Part shown: piece by piece, positions 1 to 13,475 of the stretch
Layout of the letters: every line of letters starts with the position of its first letter
Numbering within the stretch: position 1 is the first letter of the stretch
Source: Crocodylus rhombifer
Lineage: Eukaryota > Chordata > Crocodylia > Crocodylidae
DNA length: 64,000 nt
Reading direction: 5' to 3'
Assembly: GCA_038503035.1 (NCBI GenBank)
Contig: JAVSML010024629.1
Span: forward strand, 73,799 to 137,798
Program-made: the position numbers and the translations under genes
Notes under the pieces: model-generated
Told to the model about the DNA's origin: nothing
Database searches by the model: none
Seen by the model: only the letters and a program-made list of their open reading frames with translations

Positions 1-2526
<2,526 letters not shown>

Positions 2527-4097
2527 CTAAGAGAACATAATTTTTTTTTTTTGACTTGCAGGATTCAGTCATTTAAGCTTAAGGACTTTTTCATAATATA
2601 AAAGTGTAGCTGGGCAAATACAGTATACAGCACAATTTTAATTCATCAGTTCTGAAAGAACTCTAGAGTAACATCATTTCTGTAAAAGAAATGTACATAT
2701 ACCTAACACAATAGGAAAGAAAATACCACAACCAAAAAACCTTCTCAGTTATACTGTCATACAGAACACCAAAATGTAAATAAGCATATAATTATGCAAA
2801 ACATATGCTTGGTGGCCAAAACTCATTATCAGCTCAGTACCCATAAACAACCAAATAGCAACATTTTATATTCTGCACAGATAAACTAGCTAAATGTTCA
2901 GCAATTAAAATTATTTATAATTCTAACTTCAAGGTAGTGATATGGTATGTGTAAAAATAAATCTTCAATCATGCTGACATGTGTCATTTAGATAGACATT
3001 TTTTCTGATAAGTTACCAAAACTTGACAGATGCTGCATAGTCAAAAACTACAAGTCACACATATAACCAGTGCTAGGTCATGGACAGGCATTACATGTGT
3101 AGTGCTACAAAAGCTGAAGAGCCAGATGTTCACACCCCCTGCAGCTCTACACAAATGTTGCAGATGTTACAGAAATGTTCTTGGATGAAATGGGAACTTC
3201 TGTCATAGTACCTTTTGGAGTGCCACGTACAACATGTGTCCAGAGCACCACAGTGGTACAGGGTCTCTTGGTTCTCCAGCATCCCACACCACTTTGCTGG
3301 ATGGAGAGAGAGCAGCATGTACAACCTGCCTGCTCCCCAACCTACCTGTTTCCCCCGACTGGGACCAGGGTAGCAGTAAGTGCAGGAATGGGGTCACACA
3401 TAACCAGCTCTAACAGCCCAATCTCAGCTGGACTGCAGCTCTGCCTACCATGGATAATCCTGGTCTCAGTGCAGGTTCCATGCTTGCTGACATCCTAGTC
3501 TCAGGGATTCACAGTTGTCAGTGAGTGTGGAACCAGGATCACACAAACAGCCTGGTAGAAGAGTAGCATCACAGGGCCAAGCAACCCTTTAACACTCCCT
3601 GGCTGGAAAGCATGTTGCTGAATGCTTCACAGTGACTTTACAGTGTTCCAGCTAGCAACTCTGCATGTCTGTCTGTCCACACCTGTAATACTACATTTTC
3701 AAAGAGCTTCAAAGTGCTGTAGCATTTATGTTGATATCAAAGTAACATCAGTCCATGAGCTTTGTTTTATTCAACAGCTTCTCATATTGTAGCAATCTAA
3801 TACCCAAAAGAAATTTAAGTGATGAACTAAAAATGCTGTAAGTTCATATGGCTTTAAAAGGAGAATCCTACATTACAGGCTACTGCAAATCTAATGGAAA
3901 CTAGGGAATGAAGTGCTACTTCTACTGCTTACCAGATCAGTTTATTAGCCAGGAAAAAGTAAGGTGAAAAGGAGCAAAGCAGAAGCAAAAAGATCTCACA
4001 ATGACTGAACAGAGTAAAATAATAATCATTATATTCTTCAGCCTTCACTTACATAAGTCAGTGACAACCTCATTTAGTTTCCTGCTACTACCTAGTA

Positions 4098-4290
4098 CAG
4101 GGATTGGCAACCTATGGACCAGATCCAGTCCACAAATGGATTGGATTCTGCCTGTGAAGGTTTGATCCAGTCTGCGTTTTACTACCCATGTGCTGACTCC
4201 ACAACTATATGATGTAGTCTGCAATTTGCTAATAGCGTGCCCATTACCTCTGGCTGATCCAGCCAGCTGTTTTAGCTCACAGAGGGCTGA
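4098..4290. mobile_element. hAT-like non-autonomous element, one end only
   Basis: It begins CAGGGATTGGCAACCTATGG and goes on into a GGACCAGATCCAGTCCAC-type sequence, the form of the CAGGGGTCGGCAACCT...CCGGATCCGGCCC end common to vertebrate hAT-derived short elements. No matching right end or 8-bp target duplication was found before the CR1 that begins near 4365, so it is probably truncated. The right limit is a guess. Confidence 0.5.
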
Positions 4291-4364
4291 TCTTCCTTGC
4301 TGCAGCCTTTACTTATTGTCACTAGAGTGAATGGAGGGCTATGTTTAAAGTCTCTGGGTTAGGG

Positions 4365-5060
4365 TCAGAGGGGAGAGCAACAAGCGTTATATTGTGGTGG
4401 GATCTATTATAGACCAGGAGGATGTGATGGATGAGGCTTTCTTCAAACAACTAAAGGAAGTTTCTTGATCACAAGACCTGGTTCTCATAGGGGACTTCAA
4501 TCACCCTGACATCAGCTGAGAGGGCAATACAGCAGTGCACAGAAAATCCAGGAAGTTTTTGGAGAGGGTTGGGGACAACTTCCTGGTACAGGCACTGGAA
4601 AGGCCAATTAGGGGCCATGCTCTTCTTGACCTCACAAACAGGAAAGAACTGGTAGGGAATGTTGTAGTGGACGGCAGCTTGGGCAGCAGCAACCACTAGA
4701 TGACTGAGTTCAGGATCCTGAGGAAAAGATAGGAGAGCAGAAGAATATGGATCCTGGACTTTAGAAAAGCTCAGTCGGGGAACTCATGGCCAGCATCCCC
4801 CGAGAAGACCATCTGAGGGGGAAAGGAGTCCAGGACAGTTGGCTGTACTTTAAACAAACCTTACTGACGGTACACAAACATACAATCCGAATGTGCAGAA
4901 AGACTTGCAAGTATGGCACAAGACCAGTCTGGCTTAGCAGGGAACTCTTCAGTGAGCTAATGCACAAAAAAGCAGCTTTTAAGTGGAAACTTGGACAAAC
5001 AACTAGGGAAGAGTATAAGAGCATTAGTCAGGCATGCAGGGGTGAAATCAGCAGGGATGC
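4365..5060 (+). mobile_element. CR1 LINE fragment (endonuclease end of ORF2), decayed
   Basis: The plus strand, read with frameshifts and stops, gives CR1 endonuclease-like blocks: LVLIGDFNHPDIS, then FLERVGDNFLVQALERP, then HALLDLTNRKELVGN, and a degraded C-terminal block (SSNH.MTEFRIL). The GDFNHPDI motif is the conserved endonuclease aspartate block of CR1. The copy has several stops and cannot make protein. The reading resumes at about 5370 after an interruption, so this and the following CR1 piece are one old insertion, antisense to WASF3. Confidence 0.8.
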
Positions 5061-5370
5061 ACGTGGCCAGGAATACAGCCCCAGGTATCAGTTGAACACA
5101 ATGTTTTATTAGTATATTTAAAATTTTAAAGCAATCTGGAAGCATATCAGTGCCTCAATCATTATAATAAAGTGAATTCTAATATTTCCTAAGTGAAGTA
5201 AATTTTATTTATATATATAATTGAAATGCTGCTATCTATTGAGAGAGAGAGAGAGAGTGCACACACAAGAAAGCAGTATTTCATTCTAATCATAGAGAAA
5301 CATGGATTTTGTGGGGTTTTTTAAATCAGAGAATTTCAGATTTTTAAACAGAAAACTAGGATCCCATAAA
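5061..5370. other. Non-CR1 AT-rich insert splitting the CR1, with (GA)n
   Basis: The CR1 reading stops near GGCATGCAGGGGTGAAATCAG and resumes near AGGAAGACCAAAGCAAAATTGG, two places that are nearly adjacent in the other long CR1 of this window (23.53-23.57 kb). The intervening 300 or so bases are AT-rich and include a GA microsatellite at 5241-5257. The inserted sequence was not recognised; it has no clear terminal repeats. Confidence 0.55.
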
Positions 5371-6078
5371 AATCAGGAAGACCAAAGCAAAATTGGAGTT
5401 GCAGCTAGCAAGGGACTTGAAGGGTAACAATAAGGGTTTCTACAAGTATGTCCAACAAAAGGAGGACCAAGGAAAGTGTGGGTCCTTTACTTTCCCTGAT
5501 GGGGGAGGCAATCTAATGACAAAGGATGCAGAAAAGGCTTAAGTACTTGTACCTTTTTTACTTCGTTCTTCACAGACTACTGCACCTGGCAGTACATTTT
5601 GGGGAGAAGGTAAGCAGCCAAGAACAGGTTACAGACTATTTAGAATAGCTGGATGTGTACAAGTCCACGGGGCCAGACAGGATGCACCCAAAAGTGCTGA
5701 GGGAGTTGGCCAATGGGACTGCAGAGGTTCTCACTGGCCATAATCTTTGAAAACTCATGGAGATGGAGAGAGGTCCCAGACAACTGGAAAAGGGCAAATA
5801 TAGTACCCATCTTTAAGAAAGGGAAGCAGGAAGATCCAGAGAACTACAGACCAGTCAGTCTCACCTCAGTTTCTGGAAAAATCATGAAGCTGGTCCTCCA
5901 GGAATCTATTTCTAAGCACATGAAGAAGATGGTGATTAGGAACAGTCAGCATGGATTCAACCAAAGGCAAGCCATGTCTGACCAACCTGATTGTCTTCTA
6001 TGAGATGACTGGCTCTGTGGATGCGAGACCAGTGGATGTGATATACCTTGACCTTAGCAAGGCTTTTGACACTCCAGG
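5371..6078 (+). mobile_element. CR1 LINE fragment (ORF2 reverse transcriptase, 5' half)
   Basis: Continues the 4.37-kb copy. Recognisable RT blocks include [36 protein letters not shown] and VIRNSQHGFNQRQ, then after a frameshift VIYLDLSKAFDT, where the copy ends abruptly. The order is as in CR1 ORF2. It lacks the catalytic FADD block and the 3' end, so it is a dead internal fragment. Confidence 0.88.
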
Positions 6079-6639
6079 TTGAGCCACTGGCTAGTTTCAA
6101 AGGTGGTCTGGCTTAGGTCTGACATGTTAGCAGCAAATTACTGAAGCAGATGCTATATAGTATGGGTGGTAGTTTTCAGTTTATTTTCAGTATGCATATC
6201 CACTTAACTACTGGTTACTAAGTGAAGAATTCCCAATATTGCACACTTACTAAAAAAAAAAAATTAGCCAGCTCTACCTTCTAGTTTCAAAAGTTCTTTA
6301 CATATAATAAGAAAGTTCTGTATGTTCACGAAACGGTTATTTCTAGACATCATAAAACTACTACCAATGCTTTTTAAAAGTACCAGTTGATATAAGCCAC
6401 CATTTTAATACCATTACTGCTCCCTGGGTAGTGCTCATTATATTACTAAACTAGGCCATGTGGTCAAGAAAAGGACTTATTTGTACAGGCAGGCATGTAA
6501 TTAAGATGTTTGTCTATTGCAACATCCAGAGATGTTGTTTTGTTATACCAGTCATCAGCTAAGAGCCTTTATCATGGCTATAACTTACAGCACTACCAGG
6601 AGTTTCATAATACCAACATTTCACATATAGATAAATCAA

Positions 6640-6705
6640 GGCAGAGGTTAAGAGACTTGTCCAAGACCATAGAGGATGTTATTACAGAGATAATATTAAG
6701 AACTT
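6640..6705 (-). repeat. MIR-like SINE scrap
   Basis: GGTTAAGAGACTTGTCCAAG followed by ACCATAGAGGATG resembles the antisense MIR core (GTTAAGTGACTTGCCCAAGGTCACACAG). Too short and diverged for firm assignment. Confidence 0.45.
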
Positions 6706-6920
6706 AGAGAAATGCCTGGATCACATTCCTGTGCTTGGACTATACATCTTCTATATCAAATATTTACATATCTCCTTCCATTTGCAAAGTGCTGAAAATC
6801 AACCTTTATAAAGTTATGTCAAGGGGCTATTTTCACGCTAACAGTAAAACATTCCAAAAAAACCAAACAAACCCAATATTACTGTTTACTTTTCAAATAC
6901 AAACTATATTAATGCCTATT

Positions 6921-7513
6921 TTCTCGAGCAAATCCCGGGACGTCATTCTCCCCTTGTACTCGGCCTTGGTGAGGCCGCAGCTGGAGTACTGCGTCCAGTT
7001 TTGGGCTCCACAATTCAAAAAGGATGTGGAGAAGCTTGAGAGAGTCCAGAGGAGAGCCACGCGCATGATCAGAGGTCAGGAAAACAGATCTTACGATGAC
7101 AGGCTGAGAGCCACGGGACTCTTTAGCCTGGAAAAGCGCAGGCTCAGGGGTGATCTGATGGCCACCTATAAGTTTATCAAGGGTGACCACCAGGATCTGG
7201 GGGAACGTTTGTTCACCAGAGCGCCCCAAGGGATGACGAGGTCGAACGGTCACAAACTCCGCCGCGACCGATTCAGGCTGGACATAAGGAAGAATTTCTT
7301 TACTGTCCGAGCCCCCAAGGTCTGGAACAGTCTGCCAGCGGAGGTGGTTCAAGCACCTACACTGAACACCTTCAAGAGTAAATTGGATGCTTATCTTGCT
7401 GGGATCCTATGACCCCAGCTGACTTCCTGCCCTTTGGACAGGGGGGCTGGACTCAATGATCTCCCGAGGTCCCTTCCAGCCCTAATGTCTATGAAATCTA
7501 TGAAATCTATAAA
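6921..7513 (+). mobile_element. Young CR1 LINE 3' end
   Basis: 5'-truncated copy starting at TTCTCGAGCAAATCCCGGG. The open frame gives the C-terminal part of CR1 ORF2 ([20 protein letters not shown] ... FSLEKRRLRGDLMATYKF ... VRAPKVWNSLPAEVVQAP) without stops to its natural end (AYLAGIL, TGA), then the short 3' UTR and a tail of ATGAAATCT repeats at 7489-7510. It is very close to the copies at 54.1 and 61.5 kb and so belongs to a recently active subfamily. It sits about 260 bp from WASF3 exon 4, antisense to the gene. A reading frame entering from upstream is fortuitous. Confidence 0.95.
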
Positions 7514-7772
7514 TTAGTGAATTAATGCAGCTAAATCTGACAGGAATTTGCATTATTTGTTTCTCCCTATTCCATACGTTAACTTTGCATTTCATTATCT
7601 TGCAACTTGGGGAAGAGTCATTCAGTTACCCGAGGACAGACCTGACCTTTCTCCTCAGAAAAGCCTCTAGATAGACTGTTTGAGTCATTTTCCCAATCTT
7701 GTCTACACTGCTCATTCTATATCTACAATTAAATGACATGACCAAGAGTTTAGGCACAGAAAGTATCCATAC

Positions 7773-7926
7773 CTGTATGGTGTAAGAATATTCAATGGAG
7801 GTGGTTTGTCACTCTGATTATAAATGTCAGCCACTGGGTTAGGAATACTATTCTTTGAAACCACCTGCTGGTCCTGTATTGTTGAACTTTTGAATGCTTT
7901 TTTCATATTGATATCCTGTAATGATA
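7773..7926 (-). CDS. WASF3: WASF3 exon 4 (residues 90-141)
   Basis: The acceptor follows a strong polypyrimidine run (tttttttcttttcaacag) ending at 7927. The exon is 154 bases and stops at the donor GTATGG at 7772. The peptide begins (V)[20 protein letters not shown] and ends [10 protein letters not shown], followed by two bases of Arg141. The [11 protein letters not shown] and [11 protein letters not shown] blocks are shared by WAVE proteins, while [20 protein letters not shown] is the WAVE3 version of the variable middle. Tyr125 (in ADIYNQ), a position whose phosphorylation is reported to loosen WAVE inhibition, is present. In the family this is the start of the meander region that runs over CYFIP. 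Junction phases are 1 at the 5' side and 2 at the 3' side, and both match the adjacent exons. Confidence 0.97.
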
Positions 7927-9244
7927 CTGTTGAAAAGAAAAAAAAACATTCTAAAAAAGAATTTGACATTATGACAGACTGAAAATCATCTCATTTTTAA
8001 ATATTCAATTTTTCAGTAGTTAATTGGTGAAATTATTTTACCACATTTCTCAATATACATATATAGTAGCAAAATCCACAACCACTCACTCCATGACTAC
8101 TTAACTCCTCTAACAGTCTTTAAACAGATGGAGGACTTAGGAACTATAGTTGCAATTTCAAGCCCTTTCACCTGACCAGCACATGTAAGATATACAAACA
8201 TTTGGTTCTTGACTATCAATTCCCTTTTTTTTCAAAACCTATTTGCATATGAAATGCTGTGATGAGAATTACAGATGGTTATTTCTATTGTACACACAAG
8301 GCTATATTTTAATTTTAAACCACAATTTTCAAAAGCACACAGAGCTGACTTAGGTGTTTAAGTCTCACTGAAAGTCAAGATATATGGACTTTTGAAAATG
8401 TTATCCTGGATGATAGGCTCTCCTATTCACAACAGTATTTTCAGCTACAACGTTAAAATGAAAAATGAAACTTTCCTAAAAATGTAAGTGCATTTCCTCT
8501 GCTATTAAAATTAAAGTTAATGAGAATAAAATGGTGTTTTTAAAAGTGATTAGTAATTGATTTTACTGAAATGAGCTTTAGGGAGCCAGAAATATACATT
8601 TACTTTTAGCGTCAATCATCTATCCCAATGTCATGTGGGTTACTGCACAAAATCAATTCTCAGAACCAAGGAATTCATTGAAGCTTCCAACTGAGACTCA
8701 AATGGTATTAAAATAATGTGTGTACTGTTTATTAATTTGAATGGTTATTAGCAGCATAGAGAAGCTATAGGGAAGATTCTGACAGAAGCCTTCTACAACC
8801 CTTGTACCTACTCAGTTAAAGCAGACTGGCTCTACCTACTAAAAACAGAAGATAAACTGTCCTTAGTGGCTTTCTAAAGCTCTGGGGGACAAGCAGAAAA
8901 TTATTTCATGATGGAACAGATGGACTGATGAATTTAACTGAAAGTTTTGTGGGAAGAGAGGTGGGTGAGAGAGTTTAATGAATTTAATGTTCTCAAAACA
9001 TTTGAAGTAAAAAGTCCTAGAAATGGAAGTCTTCAAATTTATGCAGAAAAAATTCAGTGTGGAAATCAACAGCAACAGTTCGCTCAAATTACTACTATAT
9101 ACAACGTGCTTGAGTTCTAACATGCAGAGGCTCACTCTAAAACAGCTTAGTTTCTGTGCCCATTTAGTTCTTAGCCTCTATACTAAAGGCTGATACAGAT
9201 TAACTAGTAATTGGACTAAGATTAGAAAAAAACTTTCTTTACTA

Positions 9245-9535
9245 CAGGTGTCATACTCATTCTGCCCTGCCTGGCAGCAGACTCCTTCCAGGTCAGACTG
9301 TGGGACTTGTTCACTCACTGCATGTCAGATCAAAACATAGCAGTGGAGCAAGCGGTTGCAGCAGTGGGTTAAACACAGCCATTGCTTGCCCCCCCCACCG
9401 ACATGAATACCCATCAGGGTTCCATGCCCTAGATTTTGGCAGCAGGCCCTGCCCCTGAATGCCCTGCCCTTCAGGCCACCTGAAACAACTCTGTGGGCCA
9501 AAGGCGGCCCACATGCCAGAAATCTGACACCCATG
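9245..9535. mobile_element. hAT-like non-autonomous element (291 bp)
   Basis: The left end CAGGTGTCATACTCA and the right end TCTGACACCCATG are inverted copies of the CAGGGGTGTCAAACTC-type terminus. The flanking octamers ctttacta and ccatacaa match at 5 of 8 positions, as expected for an old 8-bp hAT target duplication. The interior is GC-rich with no coding capacity. Confidence 0.7.
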
Positions 9536-9763
9536 CCATACAATAGGAAAGAGCCAATCAGTAACAGCCTGGAGTCACTAATAACCAGCATGTGAAAAGC
9601 TTCATATCAACTTTGCATCATATTAGGTGGCCATACCCTTGCAATAAAGGAGCATGTTCAGCAGCTATTTCAAACTCATATAACAGCTACAATTAAAAGT
9701 AGGCATACACATACAACCATTTGCAAGCACAGATAATGAGAATTTAGAAGAGATGGGTTACAT

Positions 9764-10132
9764 CAGGGCTGTGCAGTTTCTGAAAGGCCAGGGGCTGCAT
9801 GCCATACCAGTTACAGGCCCTGGGCTAGACACTGAGTGGGTTCCCCAGGACTTCAGCCATATGGAAAGCACAACCCTCCAGCAGCTCATGTAGGCAGTGC
9901 AAGGCCTGCCTCCCCCATGTGACTGCTGTGCAGGTAGTGTGAACACCCCCCTCCTTGCCACTGTGTGAAAAGCAGTCTCGCCAGGCCCTCACCCCCTGTG
10001 CTGCTCTGCCCCAGAGATCCCCAGCCACCACAGCAACAGGAGCTATAGGGAGAGTGACAGCTGGGCAAGAGCCTGCAGACTGAATGTCTGCAGGCTCGGT
10101 GTGGCCCACACACCACCAGTTGGAAAGACCTG
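9764..10132. mobile_element. hAT-like non-autonomous element (369 bp)
   Basis: Left end CAGGGCTGTGCAGTTTCTG; right end, read on the other strand, CAGGTCTTTCCAACTGG. The flanking octamers ggttacat and gcctatgt match at 4 of 8 positions, with most differences transitions. The interior is GC-rich and non-coding. Superfamily assigned from the terminal CAG...CTG form only. Confidence 0.55.
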
Positions 10133-10979
10133 GCCTATGTAATCCATTTAAGGAGTTAGGAGTCTCTAACACCAGACTGTTGGGTGCTAGTTGATTAAAC
10201 TGTTTCACAGACATGGCCTGTCCCATAATACTTTAACTGAAAAAAGGCACAGGACTGATTTATATATCACACTGGATTCTTCCAGGAAGTCTACTCAAGT
10301 ATAACAGAGTGTTAATTCATATAAGAGATGCACTTGATTCCTACAAGCAAGGATTTGATAACAGCTGTGCATTTCTTTGATTCTTAAGTTCACAATACAC
10401 ATTATCATCTGTCACTATTATCATAGCATGTATTATTGCTTTGGCTATTCATTCTGGCTTCAAATACACAATTAAATGATCTGAGAGAATTCTCTCAGAT
10501 TTGTTTTTTTTCGGTAGAAAAAACTTACCCAGAGATGCCTGAATAGATATTTGAATGCTAAGCCCCTGAAGAGCAAAATACTTACAGTGATAATGCTGTA
10601 CCGCCAGAGGGCACCTGTACACACAATCTCAGTGCACTCTGCAGGCTCCTTCAGTCCGCCTGGAGACAGATGGCAACAGTGCACAGGGCAGCTCTGACAG
10701 ACTGACCCAGAATATTTAGGGTCAGCCTGCGTCTCCCTGCAGCACATGGGGATTATGAAGGGGACGTCCGGATTTTAGTAGGAGAGCAGTGACTCTCCCA
10801 GGAAAAACTGAACGTCCATGTGTGACCTTTACATCATGTATGTACATGCCTTAAAATTAAAAAAAAGTAAGAATGTGACTTATGATCCAAGCAAGCAATT
10901 TCTTGTGACTTGAACCTTACATGATATCAGCTTGTCAGAAGGTAAATATAAAACAAGTTCATAAAAGAACCGTTTAGAG

Positions 10980-11579
10980 CAAGGGTGCTCAAACCTCCAC
11001 CCTGTGGCCTGCACAACCATCATATCTGGCCCATGGGGCTCCCCATGAGTCAGGAAATTTGGCAGCAAGACAGCAGTGGCCATTAATATGGCCACCCTCC
11101 CCCTGCCAAATCCCCAAACCCAAAATGCTCAGTCAGACCCAAAATGCTCAGTCAGGGCCAGACCAGACTGCTACCCCTTTCCCAGCAGGGCTGGGTTACA
11201 TCCCCCTGCTCCTGGACTGGGGCTGGCTATGCCCCCTTCCATCCCAATGGGGCCAGGGTGGGCTGGGCTAGGCCAGACCATACCCCCTTCTCCCCCCCCA
11301 CTCCCCTCCCCGCAGGGCCAGCCAGTGTCCCCTTCCCTCTTTGTAGGGCCAGGTTGGGGCCTGACTATGCACCCTTCCCTCTTCAAAGTGCCATGTCAAG
11401 CTCCTTTCCCCTGCAGGGCTGTACTGGGGCCTGCCTTCCCCCTGCCCCTCCTCCACACAGCCAGATGGTGCCCGCAATGCCTGCCCAGGCACCAGATTGG
11501 GAACAGCAGCCGGAAGCAACCTGTGGATGGACCGGGTGCTGCCAATCTGGTCTGCTGGGCAAAAACTTTGAGCACCGTG
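10980..11579. mobile_element. hAT-like non-autonomous element (600 bp)
   Basis: Left end CAAGGGTGCTCAAACCTCC; right end, reverse strand, CACGGTGCTCAAAGTTTTTG. Flanks gtttagag and atctagag match at 6 of 8 bases, a good 8-bp target duplication. The GC-rich interior has open frames over 150 codons in several phases that overlap each other, a composition effect and not a gene. Confidence 0.78.
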
Positions 11580-11674
11580 ATCTAGAGCTACTCATATTCA
11601 AGCTGCATTGCAAGTAAACTCTGATTTTCACCAAAACTCTGAAAATAATAAAATTAATTCAATATAATACCCCC

Positions 11675-11752
11675 CCCAAAGCTAATTATTAAGTCAAGGA
11701 TGTAGTTCAAGAACCCAAAGCTAATTATTAAGTCAAGGATGTAGTTCAAGAA
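11675..11752. repeat. 39-bp exact tandem duplication
   Basis: Two adjacent, identical 39-base units beginning CCCAAAGCTAATTATTAAGT, the second starting at 11714. No hit to a known element; a local replication-slippage or repair duplication. Confidence 0.95.
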
Positions 11753-11920
11753 TATTTCCTCCACATTACCCTAATCTGATTTTTTTTCCCCAACAAGAAA
11801 AACAAGATGAAATATCAACTCAGGGCTGCTCTGAAAGAAAAAGCTGTGATCGTTAGGTAATTAATTACTGTAGTCTTGTCAAAATCACTTCTGGCTCAGT
11901 ACTTTCATGCAATTACCTAC

Positions 11921-12055
11921 CCTCTTCTACTGTTGAATCCAGCTGGGTAACTTTGACGGCAAGGCGATCAATTCTGTCTTGAAGGGAATTTGCTCTAATG
12001 TAGAAGTTGTTGGCCTCATTAAACAATTCACCAAATATATCTTCAGCATGTTTGC
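11921..12055 (-). CDS. WASF3: WASF3 exon 3 (residues 45-90)
   Basis: The minus strand shows a long pyrimidine tract and acceptor ctctacag just above 12055, then 135 coding bases and the donor GTAGGT at 11920. With the single base from exon 2 it reads [21 protein letters not shown] and ends QLDSTVEE; its last base plus two bases of exon 4 give Val90. This is the remainder of the amphipathic helical bundle of the WAVE homology domain (heptad-like [17 protein letters not shown]), the part that contacts ABI and BRK1 in the solved complex. Length and phase (1 in, 1 out) fit the neighbouring exons with no gap. A short overlapping reading frame runs on into the intron on both sides, but the splice signals and family alignment limit the real exon to these coordinates. 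Confidence 0.97.
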
Positions 12056-12252
12056 CTGTAGAGGAAAAAACACAGAGAAAGACATCTGTTAAAGATTTAT
12101 AAAGACACAGTGAACAGTGCTTCAATAGCATGATGTTATAATAAAGCACTCGAGTCACTGAATTACAGTATGCTGCAGCAGCACAAGGCACATTAAAAGT
12201 TAAGTGCAATATATTACATTCAAAATATGTATTGTTAAGTGCTATGAAGAAG

Positions 12253-12450
12253 TTTCACAGAAGTTTAAGGCGGGAAGGGACCTCATGAGATCATCAGGTC
12301 CAGTCCCCCTGCTCTAGCTAGGAAAGACTGCTAGGGTCAAATAACCCCAGCAATGTATGCATCCAGTCCCCTGCAAAATCTGGAAGACTAATATCAATCC
12401 CCTAAACTTTGATTCCAAGCTTGATCAACCTGATCACTTTTCTGTTTAAA
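12253..12450 (-). mobile_element. Old CR1 3' end, sense to WASF3
   Basis: The plus strand reads GGAAGGGACCTCATGAGATC, then TCCAGTCCCCCTGCTC and a short tract ending near TTCCAAGCTTGATCAACC. This is the antisense form of the CR1 3' UTR / ORF2 end (compare GATGATCTCCCGAGGTCCCTTCC in the plus-strand copies). Diverged and truncated. Confidence 0.7.
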
Positions 12451-13399
12451 ACCAGAAATACTCAAATTTTACCCTTAAACAGCTAAGATATTAACAAGAA
12501 CATGCTAAGTGGTTAGTAAAGTCAGCTTCTGGGATGAAAACTTAAGGATAGTCCATGTTACTTTTTTTTTTTTAAAGTAGATTCCACAGTCAATCCAAGG
12601 AATTTCAGAAAATAAACCACAATAGGCTTGGTGGGTTTTTTTTAAAATCAATCATCTAAAATAAAGTGAATAGCAGAAAAGTGGCAGAATTATGTTAAAG
12701 TTAAGTTGAGCCCTTTAACCAGCCGTAACGCTTCATAAGTGAACTATAGATGTTCAGAAAGTATCCCTTAGGCCTTGGACAGACATTATATTTGTATTGC
12801 TATATATGACCTTGTAGCAGTACAGAAAGGAGGTATACAAAGGTATACCCTGTGTCCCCCTCCCTTTGTAGCAGTAACAGGGATCGAGAATCAGAGTGGC
12901 TTTGAATTCTGCACGTGTTCTTTTATCTTCCTCTCAAGCACCAGATATTACCCACAGACAATACTGCGATTTTGACTGGAATGCACAGGTATTCACAAAC
13001 CACATAAAATTTCTGACAAAAAAACTTGCTCTTTTACTCAAGGTGATACCAGGTGACAAATTTAGGGTCAGGAAGCAATCTTCCCCACAAATCAAGGCAA
13101 AAAATGAGGGGCGCAGGGGAGAGGGATGGAGGGTTCCTTCATCTGAAGTGTGGGAATGGCTGTCTTCCTGGGATTATCTGAATACATATTTATTAACCAT
13201 CTACTGTACTTCTCTTTTATTACAGTACCAGAACATGGCTAGTGCCCAGTTCCCCTGCTTTTACCTGTGGCCTACTGTAGGATGTTCTTCAGGTTCTGAT
13301 TCTGTGCCTTACAGCCAAGTTGTGTGAGGATTAAGTGGAAAATCTAAGAACATCTGGGTTAACGTGGCAACTTCAAGAACTTAAGAATTTAAGGGTAAA

Positions 13400-13475
13400 T
13401 GGTTTTCTCTGAAAGCCTGGGGACTGAATTGATGACCCAGAGAGGCCGTTTCTGCCCCTATATTCCTATGAATTT
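13400..13475 (+). mobile_element. CR1-like 3' tail fragment
   Basis: GGGGACTGAATTGATGACCC ... CCCTATATTCCTATGAATTT has the GGACT-GATGACC ... TATTCTATGA layout of CR1 3' ends. Short and diverged. Confidence 0.45.

Larger units (their letters stand above)
7927..11920 (-). other. WASF3: WASF3 intron 3
   Basis: About 4.0 kb. 7927-9240 is AT-rich with nothing recognisable. 9245-11579 holds three hAT-like non-autonomous elements separated by unique sequence. 10135-10975 shows no recognised element. A 39-bp exact tandem duplication sits at 11675-11752. Confidence 0.85.

Noticed and set aside
6735..7412. 225-codon open frame as a possible gene
   Set aside because: The right two thirds is CR1 ORF2 and the left third is chance upstream sequence; the CR1 is 5'-truncated.
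11059..11634. Open frame of 169 codons and overlapping ones
   Set aside because: It lies inside a hAT-like non-autonomous element with terminal repeats and an 8-bp duplication; composition explains the openness.
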